A DNA stretch of 64,000 nt from assembly GCF_963662255.1 (NCBI RefSeq), contig NC_085049.1, forward strand, positions 66,387,158 to 66,451,157, in the 5' to 3' direction. Positions 37,201-49,307 of the stretch are shown in pieces. The DNA comes from Cinclus cinclus. Its lineage: Eukaryota > Chordata > Aves > Passeriformes > Cinclidae. Within the stretch, counting starts at the first letter, position 1. Every line of letters starts with the position of its first letter. Under the pieces are notes generated by a model. The model was not told the origin of the DNA. It searched no databases and was given only the letters and a program-made list of their open reading frames with translations. The position numbers and the translations under genes were made by a program.

Positions 37201-40200
37201 TATAGCTTTTCTCTCTCAGCTGAGCTCTCAGTGAGGGCTCATCAGCATTGCTGTTTAATTGGGAATTTGGCCGGCTTGGCTGGAGCACCACCCTTGCCAA
37301 GGGATCCAAGGGAATTGTCAGAGCTGGGTGAACTTCCAGCCCTTGGCACGGGGCCACCTGGGCTATTTATAGCCTGGAGAGGAGAGTCAGGCCCTGGTTT
37401 GAGCTTCTGGCAGGAGCAGCAGCTGCCTCTGGAGCAGAACTGAGATCGGAGCTGTCTGGATCCTTTCTGCTCCGCTTCAATTCCTGCACATCCCAGGCAG
37501 CAGAGGCTCTGTGGGATCCTTCTCCTGAGGACCCTGCCCCTGTGCCCAGGTGAGACCCCACCTGCAGAGCTGCCCAAGCCCTGGGGACACAGCAACAGCA
37601 CCTGGAGCTGCTGGAGAGACCAGGGGAGGCCCTGGAGCTGCTCCACGGCTGTAGCCCCTCAGTGCCCCAGGGATCCAGGCTGGGAGAGCTGGAGGGGGGG
37701 CTCACCTGGAGAGAAGGATCCAGGGATTGCTCAGAGCTCCTGCCAGGGCCTGAAGGGGCTCCAGGAGAGCTGCAGACGGTCTGGGGACAAGGCCTGGAGG
37801 GACAGGACACAAGGAATGGCTTCCCACTGCCAGAGGGCAGGGATGGATGGGATCTTGGGAATTAGGAATTAGGCTCTGAGGTCCCTTCTCACCCAGCCAT
37901 CCCAGGATTCCCTGACTCTGTGCCTGCCGGGGGCTCCATGGATTATGAGAAGCACAGAGTCAGACTGGAGAAGTCCTGCAAGGCTGTCAAGTCCGACACT
38001 GATGGAATTCCTCCCTCCTGGACTATTGAACACTCCCCGTGCTGCTCTCTCACCCCTCACCACCCGCCACAACCACCTGCTCTTTTCCACCTCCATTTCC
38101 ACCCTGTCCCTCCTGTGTATCCTGTCCTGCTCCTGTCAGAACAGATGTTTGCACATCTGGAATGCTCCCAGAGGATTTGGGGCTCTTTATTCACTCGGCC
38201 ATCAGCTCTCAAGATTAAATCTCAGCCAGGAGCCTTTGGGTCTGCCCCCAAATCCAAATAAAACTGGGTTCAGTGCCAGGCCCAGAGTTTAAATCCTGCC
38301 AGGTGCTTTGCTGTGGGATCTGTTGGGATTGGGAGGAGCAGTTGTGTGTGGAGCTGTGGGCACAGGGGTGACAGGTTCAGAGTTTAAATCCTGCCAGGTT
38401 CTTTGCTGTGGGATCTGTTGGGATTGGGAGGAGCAGTTGTGTGTGGAGCTGTGGGCACAGGAGTGACAGGCTCTGCTCTCTCCACAGCTGGTGTACCCCC
38501 ACGACTTCAGGCTCACTGAGAAGGAGGTAACCACCCTTCCTGCATTCCTGCTTTTCACTCATTCATTTCCTTTTCATTCACCATTCCTGCATTCCTGCTT
38601 TTCCCTCCTTTCCCTCTCAGCTGGGTCTCACTGGGTGTTGGTTCTTTTGCAGAAAACGAGCATCTGCTACCTGTCCTTCCCAGACTCCTACTCAGGTGGG
38701 TGACTCTGGGAGTGACAGAGTTGTCCCTGGTGGAAGGATGATCCTTGGGGTGCAGCAGGCCTGAGTGGGCTGTAGGGAGCACCCTGGGGCTGAGCCAGTG
38801 CCTCCCTGTGTTGGGTGGGAGCCTGTGCTCCAAGGAAATTCCCGTTGTAGCCAGGAGGGTGAATCCCTGGGGTGGCAGCTGTCACATTCCTGTGTTTGGG
38901 AGCAGGAGCTGGGGAGAGGACACTTGCAGCAGAAATGTCCCCAAATCTGTGTTTATACATTGCACAGGGACAACAAGAAATAAATCTGCTCATCCAGCCA
39001 GGCCCTGGAGCTTTAAGGGTTAGATTTCTGCACTTGCAGGGAATCCTGGAATGGTTTGGGTGGGAAGGGACTCCAAAGTCCCTCCAGTGCCACCCCTGCC
39101 ATGGCAGGGACACCTCCCACTGTCCCAGATGCTCCCAGCCCTGATGTCCAGCCTGGCCTTGGGCACTGCCAGGGATCCAGGGGCAGCCGCAGTTGCTCTG
39201 GGCATGCTGTGCCAGGGCCTTCCCACCCTCACAGGGAAAAACTTTTCCCTAGAGTTCCCTTTTCCTTCCCACTTTGCTTCCTTTTCCCTCCTTTTTTCCT
39301 TTCCCTCTCCCCTCCCTGTCAGATTTCTCTGCTTTGCCTTCTCCCCTCTGTCCCTCCCCATTCTCCTGCTGCATTCCCTGTTGCTCCGTCCCATCCCATG
39401 GAGCCATTCTCAGCTCTCTGTCTGCGTGTCCTGTGCTGTCTGTCCCAGGTGGCCTCGGGGACACCCAGTTCACCTTTCGGCTGCGCCAGGCTGGGGGGTC
39501 CCGCAGTTCCCTGTTCCAGGATGATGGCAGGTACAACCGGGAGGCCCCGCTGACACTGCAGGTGGGTCCTGCCCGAGGGGTCCCTGGATTTGGGGTCCCT
39601 ATGGGAAATCCTCCTTTCCTTCAGCCCTGGGAATAGTGAGACAAGAAGGATTCGGCACAGAGATTTCCTCCTGTGCTCACAGGGAACTGCTGGCAGAGGG
39701 AATGGGATCAAAGATGGGTCTGGATCAGGGGGAGAAGGAACTGAATTGAGTCAGGGGCACACCAGGCTACTATTCTGGGAGGTGGAGCAGAATTAGGGAG
39801 ACCCCAGCTTCACTGGGAGAGGGAACTGAATCCAGGAGACCCCAGTTATTTTGGGAGAGGGAACTGAATCAGGGGGATCCTGGCAGTGCTGGGAGAGAGA
39901 ACTAAAGCAGGGACACCTCCCACTGTCCCAGGTGCTCCCAGCCCCAATGTCCAGCCTGGCCTTGGGCACTGACAGGGATCCGGGGCAGCCACAGCTGCTC
40001 TGGCAATTGCAACCCAGCCAGGAATTCCAAATTTCCAAGATCCCATCCATCCCTGCCTTCTGGCAGTGGAAGCTATTCCCTGTGTCCTGTCCCTCCATGC
40101 CTTGTCCCCAGTCCCTCTGCAGCTCTCCTGGAGCCCCTTCAGGCCCTGGCAGGGGCTTCTGAGCTCTCCCTGGATCCTTCCCTTCTCCAGGAGAGCATTC

Positions 40201-43200
40201 CCAGCTCTCCCAGCCTGGCACCAGTCATGTCTCCCCCTGTGTCCCCATGGAAAGCTCTCTTGGAGGGCTGGGATGGATGCTGGGATGTGTCAGAGCAGGG
40301 GGGTGGCTCAGAAGGGGTTGGTGACACTGGATCTGAGCTGTCCCTCACTGTTCCTCTGTCCCTGTCCCTGCAGCGAGAGGCCGCTCACTATTTCGGGTAC
40401 GTGTACTTCCGGCAGGTCAAGGACAGCTCCATGAGGAGGGGCTACTTCCAGAAGGTCAGTGCTGAGTCCAGAATCCCAAAATCCCTGGGGTTGGAAAAGC
40501 CCTCCTAGCCCATCCTGCCCAATCGCTGCCTGACCCCCAACTTGTCCCCAGCCCAGAGCACTGAGTGCCACCTCCAGGAATTCCCTGGATACCTCCAGGG
40601 ATGGGCACTCCAAACCTCCCTGGGCAGCTCCAATCCCTGACCACCCTTTCCACGGAGAAATTCCTGCTGATGTCCACCCTGCCCCTCCCCTGGCCTAGCC
40701 TGAGGCCGTTCCTTCTGCTCATGTGTGGACTTCTCAGTCCCAGCAGTGTCCTGAGCTCTGTGCCCTCCACCTCCAGGAGTTCTTTTCAGACTCTTGCTGG
40801 TGCAGAAATCAGTTTTTCCATCCCCACTAAACCAGTGAGTTTTCCACTGGAACAGTGGGATTGCTCAAGGAAGGAATTGTCACGTTTGGATGAGTTTCGA
40901 ATTTAAATGGACAAATTTGGGGTTGGACAGGAGGTGTTTAAATGACTCTTGCATTCCTAATTAATGCACTCATTAGTGGTTAGAGGAAGAGGAGAATCGG
41001 TTCAACAATGAAGCCCCCAGTGGGTCTGGGTTGGGACAAAGAACAGGGTCTGGGTTGTAAAAAACAGGGATTGATTTCACAAGGAAGCCCATTTAGAACA
41101 AAAAAGGCCTTGCTGGACACGATAGGTTATTCCAAGTTCCTTTGTCCTTCCCCAGCAGTCCTTGACTTTATCTGCCCAGTTTCCATTTCAGGAGTCGCTC
41201 CTCAGTGCTTTTCCACCTGAAATGGTTTTTGGGAACTTTGAACCCACCAGCAATTGATTTTCATTCCCTCTCCAGCTGCTCTTTTGCTTCCATCCCTTTG
41301 CTCTCCCAAATCCGGGCTCACGGGCAGGTGGGCAGCAAGAATTCCACCAAAGTGCTGCTTGGGAGCTGCTCCATGGATTTTGTTGTGGGCTTATTGTTAC
41401 CACAGTTAATTTCTGTTTTGAATGAGGCAAAGAGATGGGATTTCTAGTTGCTTTAGAAAGTGTAGTTTATTTTTTTTTATCTTTCATAGAAAACCTGAGT
41501 TCTTGTTGTAGGTGTTCAGAGCATGGCTAGAAGTCCCAAGAGTTCTGATTACAAGGTCTTTTAAGGATTTATTAACCCATAAAACACTGCCGACAAAGAT
41601 ATTTATGTTATTAGACTAATACTAAGAAACTGTGTCTAATTATAGTGTGACCTTTCTCAGCCAATCCTGTTCTGACACACACACATACGTATTCTAAGAC
41701 TTTTGTCACCTTTACAATTACTTATTATTTTTTCTATATCTTAAACTCTATAGCTAAAGTTTTCTCTACTGAACATGTTTCTGCTTTAAGCTTTAAATTT
41801 ACATTCTTGTTTCTAGCACCTAAGCTTGGAAGCTTTTCCAAGGCCTCAGGTCAAATCCTGTGTTTTTTTCTAGGCTTTGATTTACAGGCCCAGTGTTCTG
41901 AGAATTCCTTGCATTTTGAATTCCAGCATTTTGGGTTAGGTTTTTTAAGTTCATCCGTCTCTGAGCAGTACAGAAATATGCAGTGCTGGGGTCAGGGGGG
42001 GTCTTGATCCCAAATGTGCCATTCCCAGTCTCTGGTGCTCGTGTCCCGCCTTCCCTACGTGAACCTGTTCCAGTACCTGCTGCAGCTGATTGCTCCGGAG
42101 TACTTCGACAAGCTGGAGCCCTGCCTGGAGGCAGGTGAGCTGGGGACAGAGATTCCAGCCTGGGATAGCAGGGCTGGATCAGGAGCTTCCTGAAAAACAG
42201 CTCCAAAGGGCTCCGTTCTGGAGCAAATTCCAGCAGGGAAGAGCTCAGTCCTGCGTGTCCAAGTGGATAGGTGTGAAGGAGGGAGGGGATGGGGATGTCA
42301 GTCTGGATGCAGGGCGTTCCCAAGGAGCGCGGGGGCCTCCCAGTGAATGCAGGGTATTCCCAAGGAGTGCAGGGTTTTCCCTGGGAATTTGGGGTATTCC
42401 CAAGGAGTACAGGGTGTTCCCAAGGAGTGCAGGGTATTTCCAAAGACAGGAATCTGCTGCTCTTCCATCAGGCCTTTCTTGCCTGGGTCATTTCATCCTG
42501 ATTTATCAGCTCTGGTTTTGCCACAAGCGAGGGGTATGTGTGAGCTGGGAGCAGGGAATAATTCCCTTTCAGAATCCTGGGATTAGGTGGATTTGAGCTG
42601 GATTTTCCCTCGGGTGAAACTCTTCCCTTCCCTGTGTCCCTCAGTGTGCAATGAGATCGACCAGTGGCCACCTCCAGTGCCCGGCCAGACCTTGAACCTG
42701 CCTGTGATGGGAGTTGTCATCCAGGTACCTGGGCTGTGCCAGCAGAAATCATGTATTCCATGGTCCTGGCTGTGAAATCCCTGTTCACCCCACATTCCCC
42801 ACAGCCTTTCCAGTTGGAATTGGTGGCTGGAGAAGTTTCTCCGCTGCCGATCCAGTCCCAATGTGCTCCCTGCTCTCTCTGCCCTGCAGGTGAGGATTCC
42901 ATCCCGGGTGGACAAGCCAGGCTCCAGCCCAGTGAAGCAGTGCAACCAGGAGGTGAGAGGGGCTGGCTCCGAGGGAGGAATCCTGCTGAATCCTGCTGGT
43001 TACCCTTTGGCCTGGGATCAGGGTGGTCTCAGCAGTTCCACTCCAGGCTCTGCTGCCTGCAGCCACACAGGGCTCTGCACCCAGTCCTGGTGCTTTACTC
43101 CCTGCTCCCTTTGCTTTTCATGGGAATTCAGGCCCTGCTGGGCCTCCTGCCTTCACCCTTGAGTTGTTTTGAGTTTGCCTCAGTGTTTCGGTTCAGCTCT

Positions 43201-46200
43201 GGTTTGGATTCCTTCCCCTTTGCCCTTTCTCTGCTGTGATTAACACTGGTTTGGTGCTACATCTCTAACCCTGCTAACACTCTCCCTCCAGAGGAAACCC
43301 TGGAAAATAAAGGTTCAGACAGGGGCAGCCTTTCCCATCTGGAAAAGAAGGGAATCCTCCTCAGTTTGTAGGCACAGAAGTTAATTAGGGGTGGAGCGCT
43401 GCCCCCATCCCTGCTCCTCCACACTCCTCAGACTGTGAGCCTCGTTCCCCGTGTCCCCTGTGCTGGTTGGTCAGTTCAGGTGCAATTCAGCCAGGCTGCT
43501 CCCATTTCCTCACAGTTCACTAACAGCTACTAACAGCCTTTTCTCCCTTCCTCATCCAGAACCTGTTACCAGCCCCCCTGGTTCTCCCCAGTGTTTATGA
43601 GCTGGATCTGTTCAGGTGAGAGGCTCCTGCCATCCCTCTCCCCTCCACCTGCCACCCTCTCCCTGCTGGGAGCAGGGATGGTGCAGAATCTAACACTGCT
43701 GCATTCCAGGGACTCCTTTGACATTCTGGGCAGGCTTTGAGCTGAGGCTTGTGCCCTACACAACCCCGGGGCAGGGGAGGGGCTCCTGCCCAAAGCTGCC
43801 ATGGGAGTGTCCCAGGCAGATCCAGCACTGGAAGTGCCATTCCCATTAATCTGGGGTGTCCTGCTCTCTCAGACACACTGAAAGCAGCAGTTGTCCATGG
43901 GAACCTCCTCAGGTTTAACAAGGTGATTCACCCAGGTCAGGGCAGCCCCAGGGATCGATCCAGGCTGGCATGAGCAGCTGGAGCAGCCCTGGCAGAAGAA
44001 TTTGGGGGTGCTGGGGGTGAGAGTTGGACCTGACCCAGCCCAGACACCTCCCAGTGCTGGGCCGAGCCCAGTGGGCAGCAGGGGAGGGGGGATCCTGCCC
44101 CTGTACCCAGGTGAGACCCCACCTGCAGAGCTGTCCCAGCCCTGGGGACACAACAGCAGCAGAACCTGGAGCTGCTGGAGAGTCCAGAGGAGGCCCCAAA
44201 GTGGCAGGGGTGGCACTGGATGGGTTTTGAGGTCCCTTCCCACCCAAACCACTCCATGATTCTCTGATCACAGATTGCTTGACTTTGCTTAGAGCATTTC
44301 CTTTGAACCTGTATGAAACAACTGGGTGGTGAAGACACCTAAATTCCCCTGTGCAATGCTGGAAGTCCACCCTAGATCTCAAATTCCTGGATGGGAGCAC
44401 ACCTGGGAGGGCTTTCAGGCCACAGCTGTGTCTGGTCCATCCTGAACTGACCCTGGGCCCTTGGCCTGTTGTCATTCCCATTGTCCAGGTGCTTCCAGCC
44501 AGTGCTGATCCACATCCAGATGCTATGGGAGCTGATGCTGCTGGGGGAGCCCATGGTGGTGATGGCACCATCCCCAAGCATGTCCTCAGAGATGGTGCTT
44601 GCCCTCACCAGGTAAAACCCACAGGGTAAGGGACTGGGGGCTGTGACAGCAAATCTGTCAGCTTTTCCCTCCCACGTGCACTCTGTGCTGCTCACCTGGG
44701 CTGGGTTTGGTTTGCTCCTGGAAACTTTGCCAGACAAACTGCAAATCCTCCACACTCATTTCCCAGCAAGGACACAGGAGTACAGAGGAGACTCATCTGC
44801 TGGTTCCAGCCCTGAAGAATGTTCTCCCCCAGCTCAGAGCACTGCCTTAGCACAAAACCCCAAATTCCTGCTGCTTCCCCGGGGGGCGGGCAGCCAGACC
44901 AAGTGCCAGGTGCTGCCCTGGGGACACCCCTAGTCCCTGGAACGCTCCAGGCTGGGGCAGAGGAGCTGCAGAGCTGGGAAAGGCCCTGTGGGTGCTGCGC
45001 CAGCAGCTGGACCCAAGCCCAAGGGGGTAGGAGGCCGATGGCCCCTGGGTTGTGGCAGCCTCAGGGTGGGCACAGCTCCAGGGCAGAGATTGTCCCCTGT
45101 GCTGGCCCTGGGTGACCATGCCATGCCCAGAATGCCCATGCCAGGGTGCCCATGCCATACCCAGGGCGCCTCTGCCGTACCCAGAGTCCCCTGCCGTGCC
45201 CAGTGCCCGTGCCATCCCCGGGTGACCATGCCTGTCCCTGCAGCTGCCTGGCCCCTCTGCGGTACTGCTGTGATTTCCGGCCGTACTTCACCATCCACGA
45301 CAGCGAGTTCAAGGAGTACACCACACGTACCCAGGCCCCGTGAGTGCCCCCCTGTGCCCTGGCACCACCCCCAGGGACACCCAGGGCCACCAGCGCTCAG
45401 GCTGTCCCTGTCCTTGCAGGCCCAACATCGTCGTGGGTGTCACCAACCCCTTCTTCATCAAAACCCTGCAGCACTGGCCACACATCCTGCGGGTGGGCGA
45501 GCTCCGTATGGCAGGTGAGCTCAGGGTGCCAGGTGAGCTCAGGAGCTGCCCTGGAGCTTCCAGAAGAGGAAAAGCCCTTCCTGGGCAGGAAATTGAGAGA
45601 GGTGGAAAGAGAGAAATCTCCTGTCCTTTATTGAGCACTGTGTTAATTGGGAAGCCAAGGAAACCCTGGGCATGAGGAGCTGTTTTTTTGTACATCCTCA
45701 TCCCAGAATTTCAGCAGGGAAGGGAGCTGGGATGTCTCTGAGGGTGGACAAGGGCAGGGCTGGGTGTCCCCAGGGGCAGAGTCCCAGCAGGAAGGGACGG
45801 AGCCTGAATTGTCCCCGCTGTGTGTCACAGGGGACCTGCCCAAGCAGGTGAAGGTGAAGAAACTGGCCAAGCTGAAAACCCTGGACACCAAACCAGGTAG
45901 GTCCAGTGCTCAGGTATCCTCCAGAACTGACCCTTCCATCAGGGCATTTCTCAGCAGGGAGCTGTGTCCCCTTTCTAACTCCTGGTTTTTCCTGATGCTG
46001 TGTTTTTGTAGGAATCTACACTTCCTATAAAACATTCCTTCACAAAGACAAAACCCTGATTAAAAGGCTACTAAAGGTATGCACCTCCCACTCTGTTCCA
46101 GGTGGGAAAACTGCCAGGAGCTTGGCTTGAGCACACAGAACTCTCCAAAGGAGCAGAATTTATACTTTGGGATCTTTTAATCCATAATGGGACACGTTCA

Positions 46201-49200
46201 TCGTGCCAGGTTCAGGATTTTCCAATTCATATTAAGGATTAAATCCTGGTGCTAACAATAAACTGGGTGGGAAGAATTGATATCAAAAGAAGAGCCTGAA
46301 AAAAAACCCCACCTGATTTTGTGTAGTGGAACTTGAAATTTTAATGTATTTGAGTAGAGGGGGGAGTCTGTGCTTTGGGATCTGGGTTTGGGGATTTGGA
46401 TTTGGGGATCTGGATTTTGAAGCTTCATTTTTGGGGGATCTGGATTTGGGGGAATCTGGATTTAGTAGTTTGGATTTGGGGGTGTGGATTTGGGGGGATG
46501 TGGATTTTGGTTTTTGGATTTGGGGGATCTGGATTTTGGGCAGCACTTCAGGCTCCCTTGGCTGCAGATGCGCTGCAGATTGTGTGTGACACCGAGGGAC
46601 ACCTGGGTGACCCAAGCTTTGCCATGGGTGACACCAGGTGATCGTGTGTGCCCGCAGGGCATCCAGCGGAAGCGCCCCTCGGAGGTGCAGAGTGCTCTGC
46701 TGAGGAGGCACCTCCTGGAGCTCACCCAGAGCTTCATCATCCCTCTGGTGAGTGCCAGGGACATTTCCAGGGGCAGGGAATCCCAGAATGGTTGGGTTAG
46801 AAGGACCTTTAAACCCATGGAGTGCCACCTCTGCCATGGCAGGGACACCTCCCACTGTCCCAGGTGCTCCCAGCCCCAGTGTCGAGCCTGGCCTTGGGCA
46901 CTGCCAGGGATGTTGCTCTGGGCACCACAAGAGACTCCTCAACTCTAAGTTATGGTTTTTATTTTTATCTTTTCTTGTTTTAGGAGCATTACATGGCCAG
47001 CCTGATGCCTCTGCAGAGGGCCATCACTCCGTGGAAGGTAAAATGTACTTCCAGTCCTCCTTCCCTTTGGGATTGGGAGTGGTTACAGGTGCTGGGCACA
47101 CTCCTGGGAACCTCCCGTCTTGAAGGAATGGGGTTTTACTTTTTTAAAAACTCATTAAAAAGTTGAAAGAAGTCTTGGGACAGATATTCCTGGTTTTGCC
47201 AGGAGCTGAATTACTGGGAATTTCATGTAATAAAAACAACCTTGGAGTGTTTTTATCCTCATGCCTTGAGCACCTTTTCCACTGAAAGTGCAGCCCTGGT
47301 TTCATTTTGGGTTCTCTGATGTGGATTTCTGTCAGCTAACATGGATCTCCCCGTGCAGAATCCCCCCCAGATCCGCCCATTCTGCCAGGAGGATTTCATG
47401 AAGAGCCTGGAGCATGCTGGACCCCAGCTCACCTGTGTGCTCAAGGGGGACTGGCTGGGGCTGTACAGGTGAGACCTGCAGGGAATGCTGATCCCACCCC
47501 CAGCTGGGACTGCAGTAAACCCTGAATCAGCACTGGGAGCCAGTGAGAGCTGTGGGACATGCAGGACTCAGCCACGGATTAACTCAGGAATAGTAAATCC
47601 AGGGTGAATCCAGCACTGGGGTTCGTGTGTTTAAAACAAGTAGAGATCCTGCAGGGTTCTCCTGGATAATTGGTTCTGAATGGATGGAGAGTACACTTAG
47701 TGCAATAGGAGTGGGAAAAATCCAGAAGCTGGATAGACAAGGAAGGAAAATGGGAAATGCACAGAGATGGAGAACTAAAAAATCCCAGAAAGTGATCAGA
47801 AAGAGTAATTATAGAATTATGGAATGGGTAGGTGGACAGGGACCTCAAAACTGCTCCAGACCCACCCCTGCCATGGCAGGGACACCTCACACTGTCCCAG
47901 GTGCTCCCAGCCCCAATGTCCAGCCTGGCCTTGGGCAGTGACAGGGATCCAGGGGCAGCCACAGCTGCTCTGGGAATGTGTGCCCATGTCCTGGTGTGTC
48001 CCCGAGCCAGCCCTGGGTCCCCCTGACCCCTTCCCAGGGGAGCTGTGGGGCACAGGGTGGGGTTGGATGTGATCATCCCTGTGGGTCCCTCCCAGCTGTG
48101 GGACCCTACAGTTCCACTCTTCCTGACCCCTCTCCACAGGCGATTCTTCAAATCCCCCAATTTCGATGGCTGGTTCCGGCAGCGGCACCGTGAGATGAGC
48201 CAGAAGCTCGAGGCCCTGCACCTGGAGGCCATCTGTGAGGCGGTGGGTGACAGGGACAGGGCTGGGACAGAAACAGGGATAGGGACATGTCCAGGGCTGG
48301 GACAGGGACAGTGCCACCGATCTCTTGACACCCATATGCCGTCCCTCTGGCCCTTCCCAAGTCAGGCTGGAAGCACCAAAGGCTTTCAGTTTATTTTATC
48401 CCAAGTACCAGAAGAAATCAGAGGATAGAGGGATGCAGGGAGAGGTCAGAGCTCCTGCCAGGGCCTGAAGGGGCTCCAGGAGAGCTGCAGAGGGACTGGG
48501 GACAAGGCATGGAGGGACAGGACACAAGGAATGGCTTCCCACTACCAGAGGGCAGGGATGGATGGGATCTTGGGAATTGGGAATTCCTGGCTGGGCTGGA
48601 ATTGCCAGAGCAGCTGTGGCTGCCCCTGGATCCCTGTCAGTGCCCAAGGCCAGGCTGGACATTGGGGCTGGGAGCACCTGGGATAGTGGGAGGTGTCCCT
48701 GCCATGGCAGTTGTGGCACTGGAGGGGCTGTGTCACTGTTTCAGAAATGAGGATGAGGAACCCCCTCATCACCTTTCCTTCAGGCTTTCCTTAGGGAATC
48801 CCTTGGGAAGTGTCCCTGAGGGGAGCCACTCTCTCCTTAGGACATTGGGGCCTGGATGAAGGACAAATCCGAGGTGGAGATTGTGGACCTCGTGCTGAAG
48901 CTTCGGGAGAAGCTGGTGAGTCCCTGCCTCTGCCTGCACTCCATCCTCTCTCTGGGTGGAGAGACATCCGGGGCATGGGTCACACCTGTGCCTTGGAAAA
49001 CCTCCCAGCTCTCCCTGCCTGAAGGGCTGCAAAACTCAGGCAAATACTGTGTTTATGTGAAATCCCTGGAGCTGGGAGGATTCAGAGACGTTCTTCCCGA
49101 GGCTCAGGCACCATTTTCTGCCTGTTTTTGTCCTGAACTGCAGGGGAAGGCCTTTGGAATGTGTGAATTCCCATTTCTCCACAGGTGAGGGCTCGCTGCC

Positions 49201-49307
49201 AGCACCTGCCCGTGAAAGAGGAGACCCTGCAGAGGGTGAGTCTCTACATCGACACCATCATTAGCTCCCTGCCCGAGGACCTGCAGACTGTGCTGCACCA
49301 CCCCTGA
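34253..49307 (+). CDS. DENND6B: DENND6B, DENN domain-containing protein 6B (20 coding exons)
   Basis: This is a tripartite DENN-domain protein of the FAM116 family; DENND6 proteins are exchange factors acting on endosomal Rab14. Exons join in frame to 572 residues (human about 585): 34253-34390, 38488-38526, 38653-38695, 39449-39561, 40374-40454, 42029-42134, 42645-42724, 42890-42952, 43560-43615, 44489-44611, 45244-45339, 45420-45514, 45831-45896, 46012-46076, 46658-46747, 46984-47037, 47359-47468, 48140-48242, 48841-48915, 49185-49307. All introns are GT-AG. Family landmarks are [16 protein letters not shown] (exon 1, start of uDENN), [11 protein letters not shown] (exon 2), [15 protein letters not shown] (exon 5), [14 protein letters not shown] (exon 6), [12 protein letters not shown] (exon 7, cDENN), [18 protein letters not shown] (exon 11), [17 protein letters not shown] (exon 12), [18 protein letters not shown] (exon 15, dDENN) and [20 protein letters not shown] (exon 19). 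The start is the first ATG in the CpG island and matches the MDAL start of the family. The frame is intact. The paralogue DENND6A is less likely given the PPP6R2 neighbour. Confidence 0.95.
34431..34800. repeat. G-rich array at the start of DENND6B intron 1
   Basis: Variable units such as ggggatcgggactgggg and ggggatggagaggg begin about 40 bp after the exon 1 donor, G-rich on the sense strand. Confidence 0.85.
34905..35275 (+). mobile_element. CR1 3' fragment in DENND6B intron 1
   Basis: It runs from cacgtcccgtggagccaggctgggagagctg to cactcaaaccattccaggattcc. It is in sense orientation with the host gene. Confidence 0.8.
36738..36790 (-). mobile_element. CR1 terminal tip in DENND6B intron 1
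   Basis: A 50-bp tip, gggactaaggttggaaaagacctctgagatcatcaattccaacc, from an older subfamily. Confidence 0.55.
37535..37920 (+). mobile_element. CR1 3' fragment in DENND6B intron 1
   Basis: It runs from caggtgagaccccacctgcagagctgcccaag to cacccagccatcccaggattccctgac. An internal deletion removes the palindrome region. Confidence 0.8.
38283..38471. repeat. Two-copy 95-bp direct duplication abutting DENND6B exon 2
   Basis: cagagtttaaatcctgccaggtgctttgctgtggg starts at 38283 and recurs at 38378 with very few differences. The second copy ends 16 bp before the exon 2 acceptor. Confidence 0.9.
39042..39245 (-). mobile_element. CR1 3' fragment in DENND6B intron 3
   Basis: Antisense to the host gene; tip ggaatcctggaatggtttgggtgggaaggg. 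Confidence 0.8.
39905..40225 (-). mobile_element. CR1 3' UTR fragment in DENND6B intron 4
   Basis: The tip is missing (starts cagggacacctcccactgtccc); it extends to ctctcccagcctggcacc. Confidence 0.75.
40474..40790 (-). mobile_element. CR1 fragment in DENND6B intron 5
   Basis: Begins about 20 bp after the exon 5 donor with aatcccaaaatccctggggttggaaaagcc. Confidence 0.7.
41461..41972 (-). mobile_element. Possible solo LTR remnant in DENND6B intron 5
   Basis: This is an AT-rich block of 512 bp that contrasts sharply with the GC-rich surroundings. It starts TGTAG, ends AGTACA, and is flanked by gaaag on the left and gaaat on the right, an imperfect 5-bp target duplication. Read on the minus strand it has AATAAA about 110 bp before its end, as in an LTR. 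No internal retroviral genes are present. The family is not identified. Confidence 0.4.
42300..42445. repeat. Minisatellite in DENND6B intron 6, period about 22 bp
   Basis: About six copies of a unit like cagggtattcccaaggagtg. Confidence 0.85.
43900..44275 (+). mobile_element. CR1 fragment in DENND6B intron 9
   Basis: Includes an ORF2 scrap (aacctcctcaggtttaacaagg) and ends cacccaaaccactccatgattctctgat. Confidence 0.75.
44880..45115 (+). mobile_element. CR1 internal fragment in DENND6B intron 10
   Basis: Matches the reverse complement of roughly 16555-16790 (caggctggggcagaggagctgcagagctgggaaaggccct). Confidence 0.65.
45110..45235. repeat. Degenerate tandem repeat in DENND6B intron 10
   Basis: Units like tgcccatgccatacccagggcgcc, about 20-25 bp each. 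Confidence 0.6.
46365..46555. repeat. GGGGATCTGGATTT-type array in DENND6B intron 14
   Basis: Roughly twelve copies of a 14-18 bp unit (ggatttggggatctggatttt), G/T-rich on the sense strand. Confidence 0.85.
46780..46930 (-). mobile_element. CR1 3' fragment in DENND6B intron 15
   Basis: Tip gaatcccagaatggttgggttagaaggacc, starting about 30 bp after the exon 15 donor. Confidence 0.75.
47812..47985 (-). mobile_element. CR1 3' fragment in DENND6B intron 17
   Basis: Tip agaattatggaatgggtaggtggac. A separate plus-oriented tip (ggatgtgatcatccctgtgggtccctcccagc) lies at about 48065-48100. Confidence 0.7.
48425..48740 (+). mobile_element. CR1 3' fragment in DENND6B intron 18
   Basis: Well preserved from gagggatgcagggagaggtcagagctcc but lacking the last ~40 bp of the tip. 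Confidence 0.8.

Larger units (their letters stand above)
34391..38487 (+). other. DENND6B intron 1
   Basis: The intron begins with a G-rich array (to about 34800). It contains two CR1 3' fragments on the plus strand (34905-35275, 37535-37920), a short CR1 tip at 36738-36790, a 16-base C run at 36829-36844, and a two-copy 95-bp duplication abutting exon 2. The remaining unique sequence shows no exon. Confidence 0.6.
40455..42028 (+). other. DENND6B intron 5
   Basis: It holds a minus-oriented CR1 copy at 40474-40790, then unique sequence, then an unusually AT-rich block at 41461-41972 that may be a solo LTR. No alternative exon was recognised. Confidence 0.55.

Noticed and set aside
46283..46942. 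219-codon minus-strand open frame with Pro/Ser/Lys repeats
   Set aside because: It translates the complement of the GGGGATCTGGATTT array and a CR1 fragment inside DENND6B intron 14 and neighbouring sequence.
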